Source of the DNA: Nitratiruptor sp. SB155-2
GTDB taxonomy: Bacteria > Campylobacterota > Campylobacteria > Campylobacterales > Nitratiruptoraceae
Length of the DNA: 64,000 bases
Reading direction: 5' to 3'
Assembly (NCBI RefSeq): GCF_000010325.1
Contig: NC_009662.1
Coordinates: forward strand, 1,074,501 to 1,138,500
The position numbers and the translations under genes are program-made. This document shows positions 8,461 through 16,241 of the stretch, piece by piece (position 1 is the first letter of the stretch; each line of letters opens with the position of its first letter). A model generated the notes under the pieces. The model did no database searches, was not told the DNA's origin, and worked only from the letters and a program-made list of their open reading frames with translations.

Positions 8461-8466
8461 TATAAT
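8461..8466 (+). promoter_or_regulatory. -10 box of the Clp-FtsH chimera gene
   Basis: TATAAT lies 26 nt upstream of the preferred ATG at 8493. Transcription would start near 8473, exactly where a three-codon ATG-AAA-GAA-TGA reading frame begins (8473-8484), followed by GAGG and the real start. Confidence 0.5.
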
Positions 8467-8492
8467 TATCGCATGAAAGAATGAGGAATACC

Positions 8493-10853
8493 ATGAAACA
8501 TAAAGATTTGTTACAAAGATATGAAGAACTTAAAAAAAGACTCAAAAGTAAAATTTTTGGACAAGATGATGCGATTGAGGAGCTTATAAATGCTCTTTTT
8601 CATATACACCACTCTCCAATAAACCAACCATTCAAAGGCCTCTTCACCTTCTTTGGACCACACAATAGCGGAAAAGTATATTTAGCTACTCTTTTGGAGC
8701 AAGAAAGTGAAGAGTTTCAAGGGATAAAAGTGGTCAACATGGCCGAATTCACCGATCCCGCTGATCAAAAAAAGCTTATAGGTTCCAGTGGTGCACTGCC
8801 TACTTTCATAAAAGCCCATCCTCAATCGATTGTCGTTTTTAAGGATATTGAAAAGTGTGACAACGTCATCCAACTGGCACTCATGAACTATATTTTTGCT
8901 TCCAAAGAGGAAAGTGGAGTCGATTGTTCGAATGTCTTGTTCATTTTCACCTCAACCCTTGGAAGTTCTTTGATCAAAAAAGAGGATTTTCAGCGTTTTT
9001 ACAAAAAAGATCCGCTCAAAGCCCAGGCAAAGTTTATCGAATTTATCGCAAAAGAAAAAAAGATCATCTACGATATCGTTGAAAGCGCTATCGTTCCCGA
9101 ACTTCTTTCTGTGATGGTACAAAACTATATCATCCTCTTTAAACCGCTGGAATTTGATTCGATCGTCAAAATCGCCAAGGCAAGTTTCAAAGAGACGATA
9201 CAAAAGAGCAACATAGAAGGCGTCGACAAAATTTCGCTTCCCAAAAATGATTTCATCGAACTGCTTGTACTCTCATTTTCACCCTATATCAATGCCAGAA
9301 GAGTGCATAAGAAACTTCCTGATCTCATTATAGATCTCATATATCAAGCAGTCATAAAAGCGAAGCTACCCATCAAAAAAATCGTTTTTGAAGTATCGGA
9401 TGAAGCAAAAGATTTTTTCAAAAAGGTTGATAAGAAATTTTTGGAAAACCTCATCAAACAAAACAGATCTGTCCATCTTTCCTGGTCCATTACAACTCTA
9501 AAAAACATCGTTACAATAAACATACAAAAAGCAACCCTTTTCAAGCTGCCACTTTATATCGAACCGACTCAAAAACCGTATGTGAACTATTCAACGATCT
9601 CTTTCAACGACATTGCCGGGCAAAAGCATGTGAAATCACATCTTAAAGAGATCGTGCGCATACTCAAACAACCTTCCATTGTGGAAAGGTTTCATATCCC
9701 CATGCCAAAGGGCATGTTGCTTCATGGGCCAAAAGGTGTGGGGAAAACCCTTTTGGCATACGCCTTTATCAAAGAGACAGAGTTTGCTTATGTGATGCTC
9801 ACCGGATCAGATCTTTTAGACACCAACCTCATTCACGCTGCATATCAAAAAGCAAAAGAGATTGCACCGGCTATTGTTTTTTTAGATGAACTGGATGGGA
9901 AAGATGGGATGATCATACCATACGATGCCATTAGCGAAGAGATCGATGCTATCAGCGATGAAGAGTATGTCTTTACCGTCGCTACGGCACTCAATATCGA
10001 TGCAATCGACAAAAATCTTCTGGCAAGCGAACGGTTTGACTTTTTGATAGAGGTGCCAGATCTCGATATGGAAGCGAGGAAGTTTTTTATCAAAAAGATT
10101 TTACAAAAACCGAACGACGGCAAGATCGATGTCGAGAAAGTGGCACGATACATGAGTGGACTCAGTGGATATGAAATGCAGCGCGTAGGCAAAGAAGCTG
10201 CACTTTATGTCATTCGCAAAAATCTCAAAGTTATCACTGAAGAGATTTTGATAGAGCAGATCAACAACATCAAATATGGACAGAAGATCGACAAGAAGCG
10301 CATCAGAAATCTTGAAAAAGATCTTCACAAAACAGCCTATCACGAAGCGGGCCATGCAGTTATCAGCTATCTTTTGCTCCCTGATATCAAAATAGAACAA
10401 GTTACCATTACACCTAGGGCAGAAGCACTTGGATTCGTCTCTTACACTGACGAGTTCATTACCAACATCTCCAAAGAGGAGTTGTACAACGACATCTGTG
10501 TCGCTTTGGCAGGTAGGCTCAGCAAACTCAAAAAATTCCCTCAAGAAGGCGAAGATACTGGAGCTGCGCAAGATTTGGAACAAGCGACTTGGGAAGCCTA
10601 CAATCTTGTAGCCACCTTTGGAATGGATGAATCACTCGGGTATGTCCACGTCGATACGCTCATGCAAAATGTCAGCAAAGAACTTTTCAATGACACGATA
10701 GAAGAGCGGGTGGCATACTGGATAGAAAAAGCCACCAACGATACGATTGAACTTATCGAAACCCATTGGGAAAAGATAGAAAAGGTCGCCGCTACTCTTA
10801 TCGAAAAAGAGATGATAGATGGAACGGAACTGAAAAATATTATGGAGTCCTAA
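8493..10853 (+). CDS. Chimeric protease: degenerate Clp-type AAA+ domain, FtsH-type AAA+ and M41 peptidase
   Basis: The 786-residue product (790 from an ATG at 8481) has three parts. The first 270 residues resemble the second AAA+ domain of ClpA/B/C: SKIFGQDDAIEELINALF, a Walker A-like GPHNSGKV lacking the usual Thr/Ser, SIVVFKDIEKC in place of a DE Walker B, and sensor-like NVLFIFTSTLGSS. Residues of about 370-590 form an FtsH-type AAA+ with good Walker A (HGPKGVGKTLLA) and Walker B (AIVFLDELDG), but only one Arg of the usual RPGRFDR (ASERFDF). The rest is an M41 peptidase with intact HEAGH (codons at 10341-10355) and the third zinc ligand in AAQDLEQAT (10572). There are no N-terminal membrane helices, so unlike FtsH it should be soluble. 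Start 8493 is preferred because GAGG lies 6 nt before it. The substrate is unknown. Confidence 0.85.
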   Translation: MKHKDLLQRYEELKKRLKSKIFGQDDAIEELINALFHIHHSPINQPFKGLFTFFGPHNSGKVYLATLLEQESEEFQGIKVVNMAEFTDPADQKKLIGSSGALPTFIKAHPQSIVVFKDIEKCDNVIQLALMNYIFASKEESGVDCSNVLFIFTSTLGSSLIKKEDFQRFYKKDPLKAQAKFIEFIAKEKKIIYDIVESAIVPELLSVMVQNYIILFKPLEFDSIVKIAKASFKETIQKSNIEGVDKISLPKNDFIELLVLSFSPYINARRVHKKLPDLIIDLIYQAVIKAKLPIKKIVFEVSDEAKDFFKKVDKKFLENLIKQNRSVHLSWSITTLKNIVTINIQKATLFKLPLYIEPTQKPYVNYSTISFNDIAGQKHVKSHLKEIVRILKQPSIVERFHIPMPKGMLLHGPKGVGKTLLAYAFIKETEFAYVMLTGSDLLDTNLIHAAYQKAKEIAPAIVFLDELDGKDGMIIPYDAISEEIDAISDEEYVFTVATALNIDAIDKNLLASERFDFLIEVPDLDMEARKFFIKKILQKPNDGKIDVEKVARYMSGLSGYEMQRVGKEAALYVIRKNLKVITEEILIEQINNIKYGQKIDKKRIRNLEKDLHKTAYHEAGHAVISYLLLPDIKIEQVTITPRAEALGFVSYTDEFITNISKEELYNDICVALAGRLSKLKKFPQEGEDTGAAQDLEQATWEAYNLVATFGMDESLGYVHVDTLMQNVSKELFNDTIEERVAYWIEKATNDTIELIETHWEKIEKVAATLIEKEMIDGTELKNIMES

Positions 10854-11297
10854 CTATCGTAAGGGCTCCACGGAAATGACACGAGAACCTTTTGTCACTA
10901 TTCGAACTCGCTCACCAGGATAGAAACGAACCCCTTTGACTACAACGACCACCTCTTCGCCGTTATCGAGTAAAACTGTAAGTTCTTGGGCATTTGCTTT
11001 CGCAAGTTCACTTCCAACATAAGCTCCTGCAAGTCCCCCTCCAAGAGTAGCGAGTGTTTTTCCTTTCCCTTTTCCGACCATCGATCCAAGAACGGCACCT
11101 GTGATGGCACCCAAAAATGCACCCGTTCCACTATCTTTAATGACAACGGGACGAATCGATTCGATGGTGCCTCTTTGTACTTTCATAACATATGTTGTAG
11201 AAGCTGGAGACACTTCTTGAACATATGGTCTTTGCGCACATCCACTCAATACAAACATGATCACCAAGCTTACAATCATGACTATACTTCTTTGCAT
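10854..11297 (-). CDS. Glycine-zipper 2TM lipoprotein (SlyB/Pcp-like)
   Basis: A 147-residue outer-membrane lipoprotein: signal peptide with lipobox LSGC (Cys about residue 20), then a glycine-zipper segment (GAFLGAITGAVLGSMVGKG and GGGLAGAYVGSELA) typical of the 17-kDa antigen/SlyB family, and a C-terminal beta-rich part (VRFYPGERVRIVTKG) as in SlyB. Such proteins are thought to stabilise the outer membrane under stress. AAGGAG lies 5 nt before the ATG. The gene ends exactly one base after the stop of the convergent chimeric protease gene, so neither has a visible private terminator. Confidence 0.85.
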   Translation of the reverse strand: MQRSIVMIVSLVIMFVLSGCAQRPYVQEVSPASTTYVMKVQRGTIESIRPVVIKDSGTGAFLGAITGAVLGSMVGKGKGKTLATLGGGLAGAYVGSELAKANAQELTVLLDNGEEVVVVVKGVRFYPGERVRIVTKGSRVISVEPLR

Positions 11298-11331
11298 TTT
11301 TGCTCCTTATTTTTCATCATAGCAAAATTCC

Positions 11332-12687
11332 TCAAACATTTTCTTTTTTCAAAGATTGCTGCAAACTTTGGGCCTCTTTTTTCAGTTTCCTGCCTATTTT
11401 TGGAATATATGGATTTTCATTATATATATTTTTGAGTTCTGTCGGTATTTTTTGGAAGCTCTTTTGAAAGTATTCTCTAATCTGCGGAAGTTCTGGATAC
11501 GAACGGCAAAGTCTTCCCTTTTCCATCCACTTCTTCAATAATGGTATTCTGCCTTGATACTCGCTATCAAATGTATCAACGATATCCTCTTCGAAAATAT
11601 TGTTGCTGTACTTTCTGAAAATCTGTTTCTGTCCAGGCAAGGTTAATTTATGAGAGCTGAGTTTCATTTTCGGTTTTCCTGCATACTCCACCATTTTATA
11701 GGCACAATCAAGATAGGGGACATCTGCGGATACGACCAGTTCCGTTCCCACACCCCACGCATCGATAGGAGATTGGCGTTGCAAAAGAGCGTCGATTGTA
11801 TACTCATTGATTCCTCCACTTGCCAAAATGATCGCATCTTGAAAACCTGCCTCATCCAGTAGTTTTCGTGCCTTTTTCGAAAGTGTTTCAAGATCCCCGC
11901 TATCAAGCCGGATGCCTTTGAAATGTTGTAAACCCATCTCCTGGACAGCTTCGATGGCATGTTTTATCCCTTGTATGGAATCATACGTATCTACAAGCAG
12001 TATCGCATTGTCAGGATAGCTTTGGATAAAACTTTTGAATGCTTGCAGTTCACTCTCATGAGCCAGTATAAAGGAGTGAGCCATCGTACCAAATATAGGT
12101 ATCTCATAGGTTTTTCCGGCCAACACATTGGATGTGCCAAGAAAACCTGCTATATAAGAGCTTCTAGCGGCTTTCAAGCCGGCATCCATCCCGTGTGCCC
12201 TGCGAAGACCGAAATCGACCAGTATCGTATTTTGTGCAACGCTTTTGCATCGCGCCGCTTTTGTGGCAATGAGTATGGAGTATTGTAAGGTATTGATTAA
12301 AAAGGTTTCGATAATTTGTGCTTCGATCAAATTGGCTTTTATCGTTACCAGCGGTTCATTGGCAAAAATGATCTCTCCTTCACTCACAGCCCATACATCG
12401 CCAGAAAATCGAAAATGTTTGAGATACTCTAAAAAACTTTCACTGAATTTCTTACTTCCTCTGAGATATTCGATAGAAGAGTCGCCGAATCTGCAATGTT
12501 GCAGAAAATAAAGAAGCTGCTCAAGACCAGCCATTACAAAATAGGGACGATTTTTGGTGGGTCTGATAAAAAATTCAAATACAGCCTCTTCATTCATACT
12601 CTTTTCAAAATAGACCTGTGCCATTGTCAATTCATACAGATCCGTTAGCATGGAAAAGTTTTTTGCATCCACAAATCCAAACTCCAT
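11332..12687 (-). CDS. pncB: Nicotinate phosphoribosyltransferase
   Basis: A 451-residue enzyme that converts nicotinate and PRPP to nicotinate mononucleotide for NAD salvage. The N-terminal SMLTDLYELTMAQVYF, the VDFGLRRAHGMDAG segment with the His phosphorylated in this family, FLGTSNVLAG, and IRLDSGDLETLSKKAR are characteristic. I chose the ATG at 12687, which has AGGAG 5 nt upstream; a GTG two codons earlier overlaps that ribosome-binding site. It is divergently paired with pncA, the preceding enzyme of the same pathway, with overlapping -10 boxes in a 48-bp gap. Confidence 0.92.
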   Translation of the reverse strand: MEFGFVDAKNFSMLTDLYELTMAQVYFEKSMNEEAVFEFFIRPTKNRPYFVMAGLEQLLYFLQHCRFGDSSIEYLRGSKKFSESFLEYLKHFRFSGDVWAVSEGEIIFANEPLVTIKANLIEAQIIETFLINTLQYSILIATKAARCKSVAQNTILVDFGLRRAHGMDAGLKAARSSYIAGFLGTSNVLAGKTYEIPIFGTMAHSFILAHESELQAFKSFIQSYPDNAILLVDTYDSIQGIKHAIEAVQEMGLQHFKGIRLDSGDLETLSKKARKLLDEAGFQDAIILASGGINEYTIDALLQRQSPIDAWGVGTELVVSADVPYLDCAYKMVEYAGKPKMKLSSHKLTLPGQKQIFRKYSNNIFEEDIVDTFDSEYQGRIPLLKKWMEKGRLCRSYPELPQIREYFQKSFQKIPTELKNIYNENPYIPKIGRKLKKEAQSLQQSLKKENV

Positions 12688-12714
12688 AGCCACTCCTGTG
12701 TTACAATATATTCA

Positions 12715-12722
12715 ATTATAAC
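12715..12722. promoter_or_regulatory. Overlapping divergent -10 boxes of pncB and pncA
   Basis: ATTATAAC reads TATAAT on the minus strand (towards pncB) and TATAAC on the plus strand (towards pncA). Both would give short leaders of about 7-20 nt containing the AGGAG boxes seen before each gene. Polymerase binding in one direction should exclude the other. Confidence 0.4.
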
Positions 12723-12735
12723 TCAAGGAGCTGTA

Positions 12736-13308
12736 ATGCGTTTGAAAATCACCCAAAAGGACGCCTTGATCGTAGTGGATATGCAAAAAGACTTCATGCC
12801 AGGAGGTGCGCTTCCCGTAGAAGATGCCGATACGATCATACCTGTCATCAATGCCTATATAGAGCTTTTCCAAAAAGCGCAAAGACCCATCTTTTTTACA
12901 CGAGACTGACATCCAAAAGATCATCTCTCATTTCAAGAGCATGGTGGTATCTGGCCACCCCACTGTGTTCAAGAGAGCGAAGGAGCGGATTTTGCAGAAG
13001 GTTTACGGCTACCTCAAGAGAACTACTTTATCATCTCAAAAGGCACATCAAAAGAGTTTGATGCCTACTCTGGCTTTCAAGGAACGATCTTACACGATCT
13101 GTTACGAGAAAGAGGTGTTAAGCGAACATTCATCTGTGGTGTTGCAACGGATTTTTGCGTCAAAAACAGCGCTTTGGGAGCATTGCATCTCGGATTTTTT
13201 ACCATCATTTTGGAAGATGGGATCAAAGAGGTATTTGAAAGCACCCAGACCTTGCAGATGCTGCAAGACAAAGGTGCCATACTTTGCAAAAAAGAGGATC
13301 TAGAGTGA
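12736..13308 (+). pseudogene. pncA: Nicotinamidase/isochorismatase-family gene with one in-frame TGA
   Basis: Read through one stop, the frame encodes a 190-residue nicotinamidase (nicotinamide to nicotinate). Catalytic residues are all present: Asp in IVVDMQKDFMPGGAL, Lys in IISKGTSKEFD, and Cys in CGVATDFCVKN; metal ligands lie in TRD-x-HPKDHLSF. Codon 58 (12907-12909) is TGA where this family has a nearly invariant Trp in RDWHP. No other disruption occurs and the frame is continuous on both sides, so this is either a very recent nonsense mutation, a sequencing error, or a recoded/readthrough stop. AAGGAG precedes the ATG by 5 nt. The last 9 bp overlap the end of metK. Its position opposite pncB supports the pathway assignment. 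Confidence 0.85.
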
Positions 13309-14481
13309 TTGGAACCACTCTATCTCATCTAGCTGTTCCCAGGGATAGTTTTCATATCCTACCTGCCCTTTGGCGGCAGTTTCTTTGTAGGAAAATCCTT
13401 GCGGTTTATGGAGCGAAAACTTCTGCATAATCCAGTACGGACTCAGCTCATAGCGATCCGCAATAAGAGCTGAAAGCTTTTCGTCATCGAGTCTTCCGGT
13501 ACCAAATGTATCCACTGTCACCTGAAGCGGTTTGGCTCTACCGATCACATATGAAAGGGCAACCTGCACTTTTTTTGACAATCCAGAGGCTACAATATGT
13601 TTCGCGATCCACCTGGCGGCATAATGAGCACTTCTGTCCACTTTGGTGTAGTCTTTACTGCTTTGGGCCCCTCCACCGATCGGCACATAAGGGCCATAAT
13701 TGTCAACTACAATCTTTCTTCCAGTAAGACCTGAATCCGCAATGGGACCATGGATGACAAATTTCCCTGTTCCATTGATAATAAACTCCGTCTTTTCATC
13801 GATAAAAACGTTGAAACTGCATTTTTGCTCAATAAGTTCTCGAATCTGGTTTTGCAAACTCTTTTGATCAAAATCTCTTACATGCGACTGGGCGACGATG
13901 ATCTTATCCACTCTTTGGGGTCTGTTCGCTTCGAAATTGGCCTTGTTACCATAATCTAAAACTACTTCCGTTTTGATATCAACGCCATATTTGTCAGGAT
14001 TGAGTTTTGCATTATGGTATAAAATATCTCTCAATTCCCTTGCCATCATAGTGGCATAAGGCATGAAATCCCCTCTTTCACTGGTGGCATATCCTATCAT
14101 GATCCCTTGATCCCCGGCACCAAGCTCTTCGGGCTTGTCAACACCCTGGCTGATATCAGGAGATTGTCGATTGACAAAAATATGGTAATTCAAGTCTTTT
14201 GGATAGAGAGTCTCTTCCTTGCTAAATCCGGCTTCTGGATAGCCGATATATTCCAAAGCCTCCATCGCTTTTTCAACGAAGAACTCCTTTTGCAACTCCT
14301 TATCAAGCTTCACTTCTCCCCCAATTACAACATGGTTCCCAGCTACAAAAACTTCAGTAGCCACCCTTGCATTGGGATCGATTTCCAACAGAGCATCGAC
14401 AATGGAATCAGCTATAATATCGGCACATTTGTCTGGATGTCCGGGACTTACCGATTCGCATGTAAAAAGATACATTTTCAC
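13300..14481 (-). CDS. metK: S-adenosylmethionine synthetase
   Basis: A 393-residue enzyme making SAM from methionine and ATP in the cytoplasm. Recognised motifs are FTCESVSPGHPDKCADIIADS at the start, GAGDQGIMIGYAT, and the GGGAQSSKDYTKVDRSAHYAARW segment covering the second signature (GGGAFSxKD in most bacteria; here Gln and Ser vary). The C-terminus and length fit, and the start at 14481 lies four bases inside the end of the upstream signalling gene, so it may be co-transcribed with it. It converges with pncA. Confidence 0.95.
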   Translation of the reverse strand: MKMYLFTCESVSPGHPDKCADIIADSIVDALLEIDPNARVATEVFVAGNHVVIGGEVKLDKELQKEFFVEKAMEALEYIGYPEAGFSKEETLYPKDLNYHIFVNRQSPDISQGVDKPEELGAGDQGIMIGYATSERGDFMPYATMMARELRDILYHNAKLNPDKYGVDIKTEVVLDYGNKANFEANRPQRVDKIIVAQSHVRDFDQKSLQNQIRELIEQKCSFNVFIDEKTEFIINGTGKFVIHGPIADSGLTGRKIVVDNYGPYVPIGGGAQSSKDYTKVDRSAHYAARWIAKHIVASGLSKKVQVALSYVIGRAKPLQVTVDTFGTGRLDDEKLSALIADRYELSPYWIMQKFSLHKPQGFSYKETAAKGQVGYENYPWEQLDEIEWFQSL

Positions 14482-16241
14482 TCCCTTTTTCCATTAAAAA
14501 GCAGTTGATTATTTTTTAATTTTTCTAAAATCTCCTCTTTTGGCATTGGCGGTGCAATATAAAATCCTTGAACATAATCGCATCCAAGTTTTTCAAGCTC
14601 TTGCATAATCGCTTCGTTTTCTACACCCTCTGCAATAATTTTATAACCAAAAATCTTGGCTAGTGCAATAGAGGCTTTTATAATCTCATAACTTTTTTTA
14701 TCCTCCAACATATTGACAACAAAACTAGTATCAATTTTCACAAAATCAACATCAAAATTTTGCATATAGGTTAAAGAGGCATACCCTGTTCCAAAATCAT
14801 CAATTGCAATCTTGCTTCCTAGATCTTTTAATTCTTCAAACATTTTTTTTGCTCGAAGAAGATCTTTTAGTGCAGAAGTTTCTACAATCTCAAAAACAAA
14901 TCTTGAAGCAGATATATTATATCTTTTTAAAATATCTTGAAAAAAATCTAAAAAGATTTCACTTTCTATATCATATACTGTTATATTCACACTAAAATCA
15001 CTGCTTGTATCATGTAACATAAAGTCTGTAATATCTTTTGCAACTTGTTCAAGAACATAGTGGCTTAACTGTTTCATAAGTGATTCATTGTTTTCTATAT
15101 AAGGTAAAAAGTGTGATGGTATTAAGATTCCTTTTTTTGGATGATTCCATCGAATTAAAACTTCATATCCTTTCAGCTGTCTATTTTTTAAACATATTTT
15201 TGGTTGATAATATAAAACAAACTCATGATTAATAAAAGCTCTTTCAATTTCAACAACTCTTTGATCACACTCTCTCATTGATCCGGCAAAATTGCTATCA
15301 TATGGATCAAAAATAAAAAACTCTCCTTTTTTTTTCTTTTTGATGTAATACATTGCAAGATCAGCCTGCTTTAAAAGCTCATTGGCTCCAATTGCTCTAT
15401 CTTGTGGATAAAATGTAGCTCCTATACTCATACTAATATTGATCATTTTTCCATTACAATCTATAGGCTTACGCATCTCTTTTTGCAATCTATCCAAAAG
15501 TGAATAGATTGCTTCTTTGCTTTTGAGTCCCCATAAAATCATCGCAAACTCATCCCCAGAGATTCGAGAAACAATATCTTCTTGTCTGCTTATGCTTGTT
15601 AGTCGATTTGCAATTGTTTTTAAAACACAATCACCCATATCATGACCAAAAGTGTCATTTATATCTTTAAAATTATCTACATCCAAAAAAAGAATTGCCA
15701 TTAGCTCTTTTGTTCGATCACTTCGTTTTAATAATTTTTCTAAAAATTCGATAAAGAGGTTGCGTTGATAAAGATTTGTCAAAGGATCATACTTTGTCAT
15801 AAACTCCAATCTCTTTTGATAATATTCCTTTTCTCTTTTATAAAACAGGACTCTTGTAACATTTAAAATAGTCGTTAAAAACTGCTCCAAAGAAAATGGC
15901 TTTAAAATATATCCATTAATTCCCAGTTTAATCGACTCAAGCAGATACGCCGTATCGCTATAGGCAGTAAAAAATACAATTATTTGCTCTAAATCTTTTT
16001 CTCGTATCTTTGCACTCATCTGCAAACCATCCATCTTTGGCATTATAATATCGCTGATGATAATATCTGGTTTAAAGCGTTTATATTTTTTATACCCTTC
16101 CTCTCCATTTTGTGCAATCCAAACCTTTTTAAAATAGTTAGAAAATATACTTGTCATAAATTTAGTTATCTCTTTCTCGTCTTCTACATATAAAACACTC
16201 AATTCTTTTAATTTAGCTATCTCTTTTTGATCAAATTTCAT
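14478..16241 (-). CDS. Response regulator with GGDEF and EAL domains
   Basis: A 587-residue cytoplasmic signalling protein. Residues 1-125 are a receiver domain with the phospho-acceptor Asp64 (IIISDIIMPKMDG) and the Lys in LKPFS. Residues 145-310 are a diguanylate-cyclase domain with LFLDVDNFKDINDTFGH but SGDEF instead of GGDEF (228-232). Residues 330-580 are a c-di-GMP phosphodiesterase domain with EVL instead of EAL at 360, and intact DDFGTGYASL, KIDTSF and AEGVE. The acidic catalytic residues remain, so phosphodiesterase activity is likely; cyclase activity is less sure because of the Ser. Its start overlaps the end of the upstream hybrid kinase gene by 4 bp, marking it as the probable output partner. 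Confidence 0.9.
   Translation of the reverse strand: MKFDQKEIAKLKELSVLYVEDEKEITKFMTSIFSNYFKKVWIAQNGEEGYKKYKRFKPDIIISDIIMPKMDGLQMSAKIREKDLEQIIVFFTAYSDTAYLLESIKLGINGYILKPFSLEQFLTTILNVTRVLFYKREKEYYQKRLEFMTKYDPLTNLYQRNLFIEFLEKLLKRSDRTKELMAILFLDVDNFKDINDTFGHDMGDCVLKTIANRLTSISRQEDIVSRISGDEFAMILWGLKSKEAIYSLLDRLQKEMRKPIDCNGKMINISMSIGATFYPQDRAIGANELLKQADLAMYYIKKKKKGEFFIFDPYDSNFAGSMRECDQRVVEIERAFINHEFVLYYQPKICLKNRQLKGYEVLIRWNHPKKGILIPSHFLPYIENNESLMKQLSHYVLEQVAKDITDFMLHDTSSDFSVNITVYDIESEIFLDFFQDILKRYNISASRFVFEIVETSALKDLLRAKKMFEELKDLGSKIAIDDFGTGYASLTYMQNFDVDFVKIDTSFVVNMLEDKKSYEIIKASIALAKIFGYKIIAEGVENEAIMQELEKLGCDYVQGFYIAPPMPKEEILEKLKNNQLLFNGKRE

Noticed and set aside
10840-10870. Terminator between the chimeric protease and the lipoprotein genes
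   Set aside because: The stop codons are adjacent and no hairpin with a T-run is visible; any terminator would have to lie within coding sequence.
12907-12909. TGA as selenocysteine codon
   Set aside because: The family has Trp, not Cys, at this site and I see no reason for Sec there; a stem-loop was not evident downstream.
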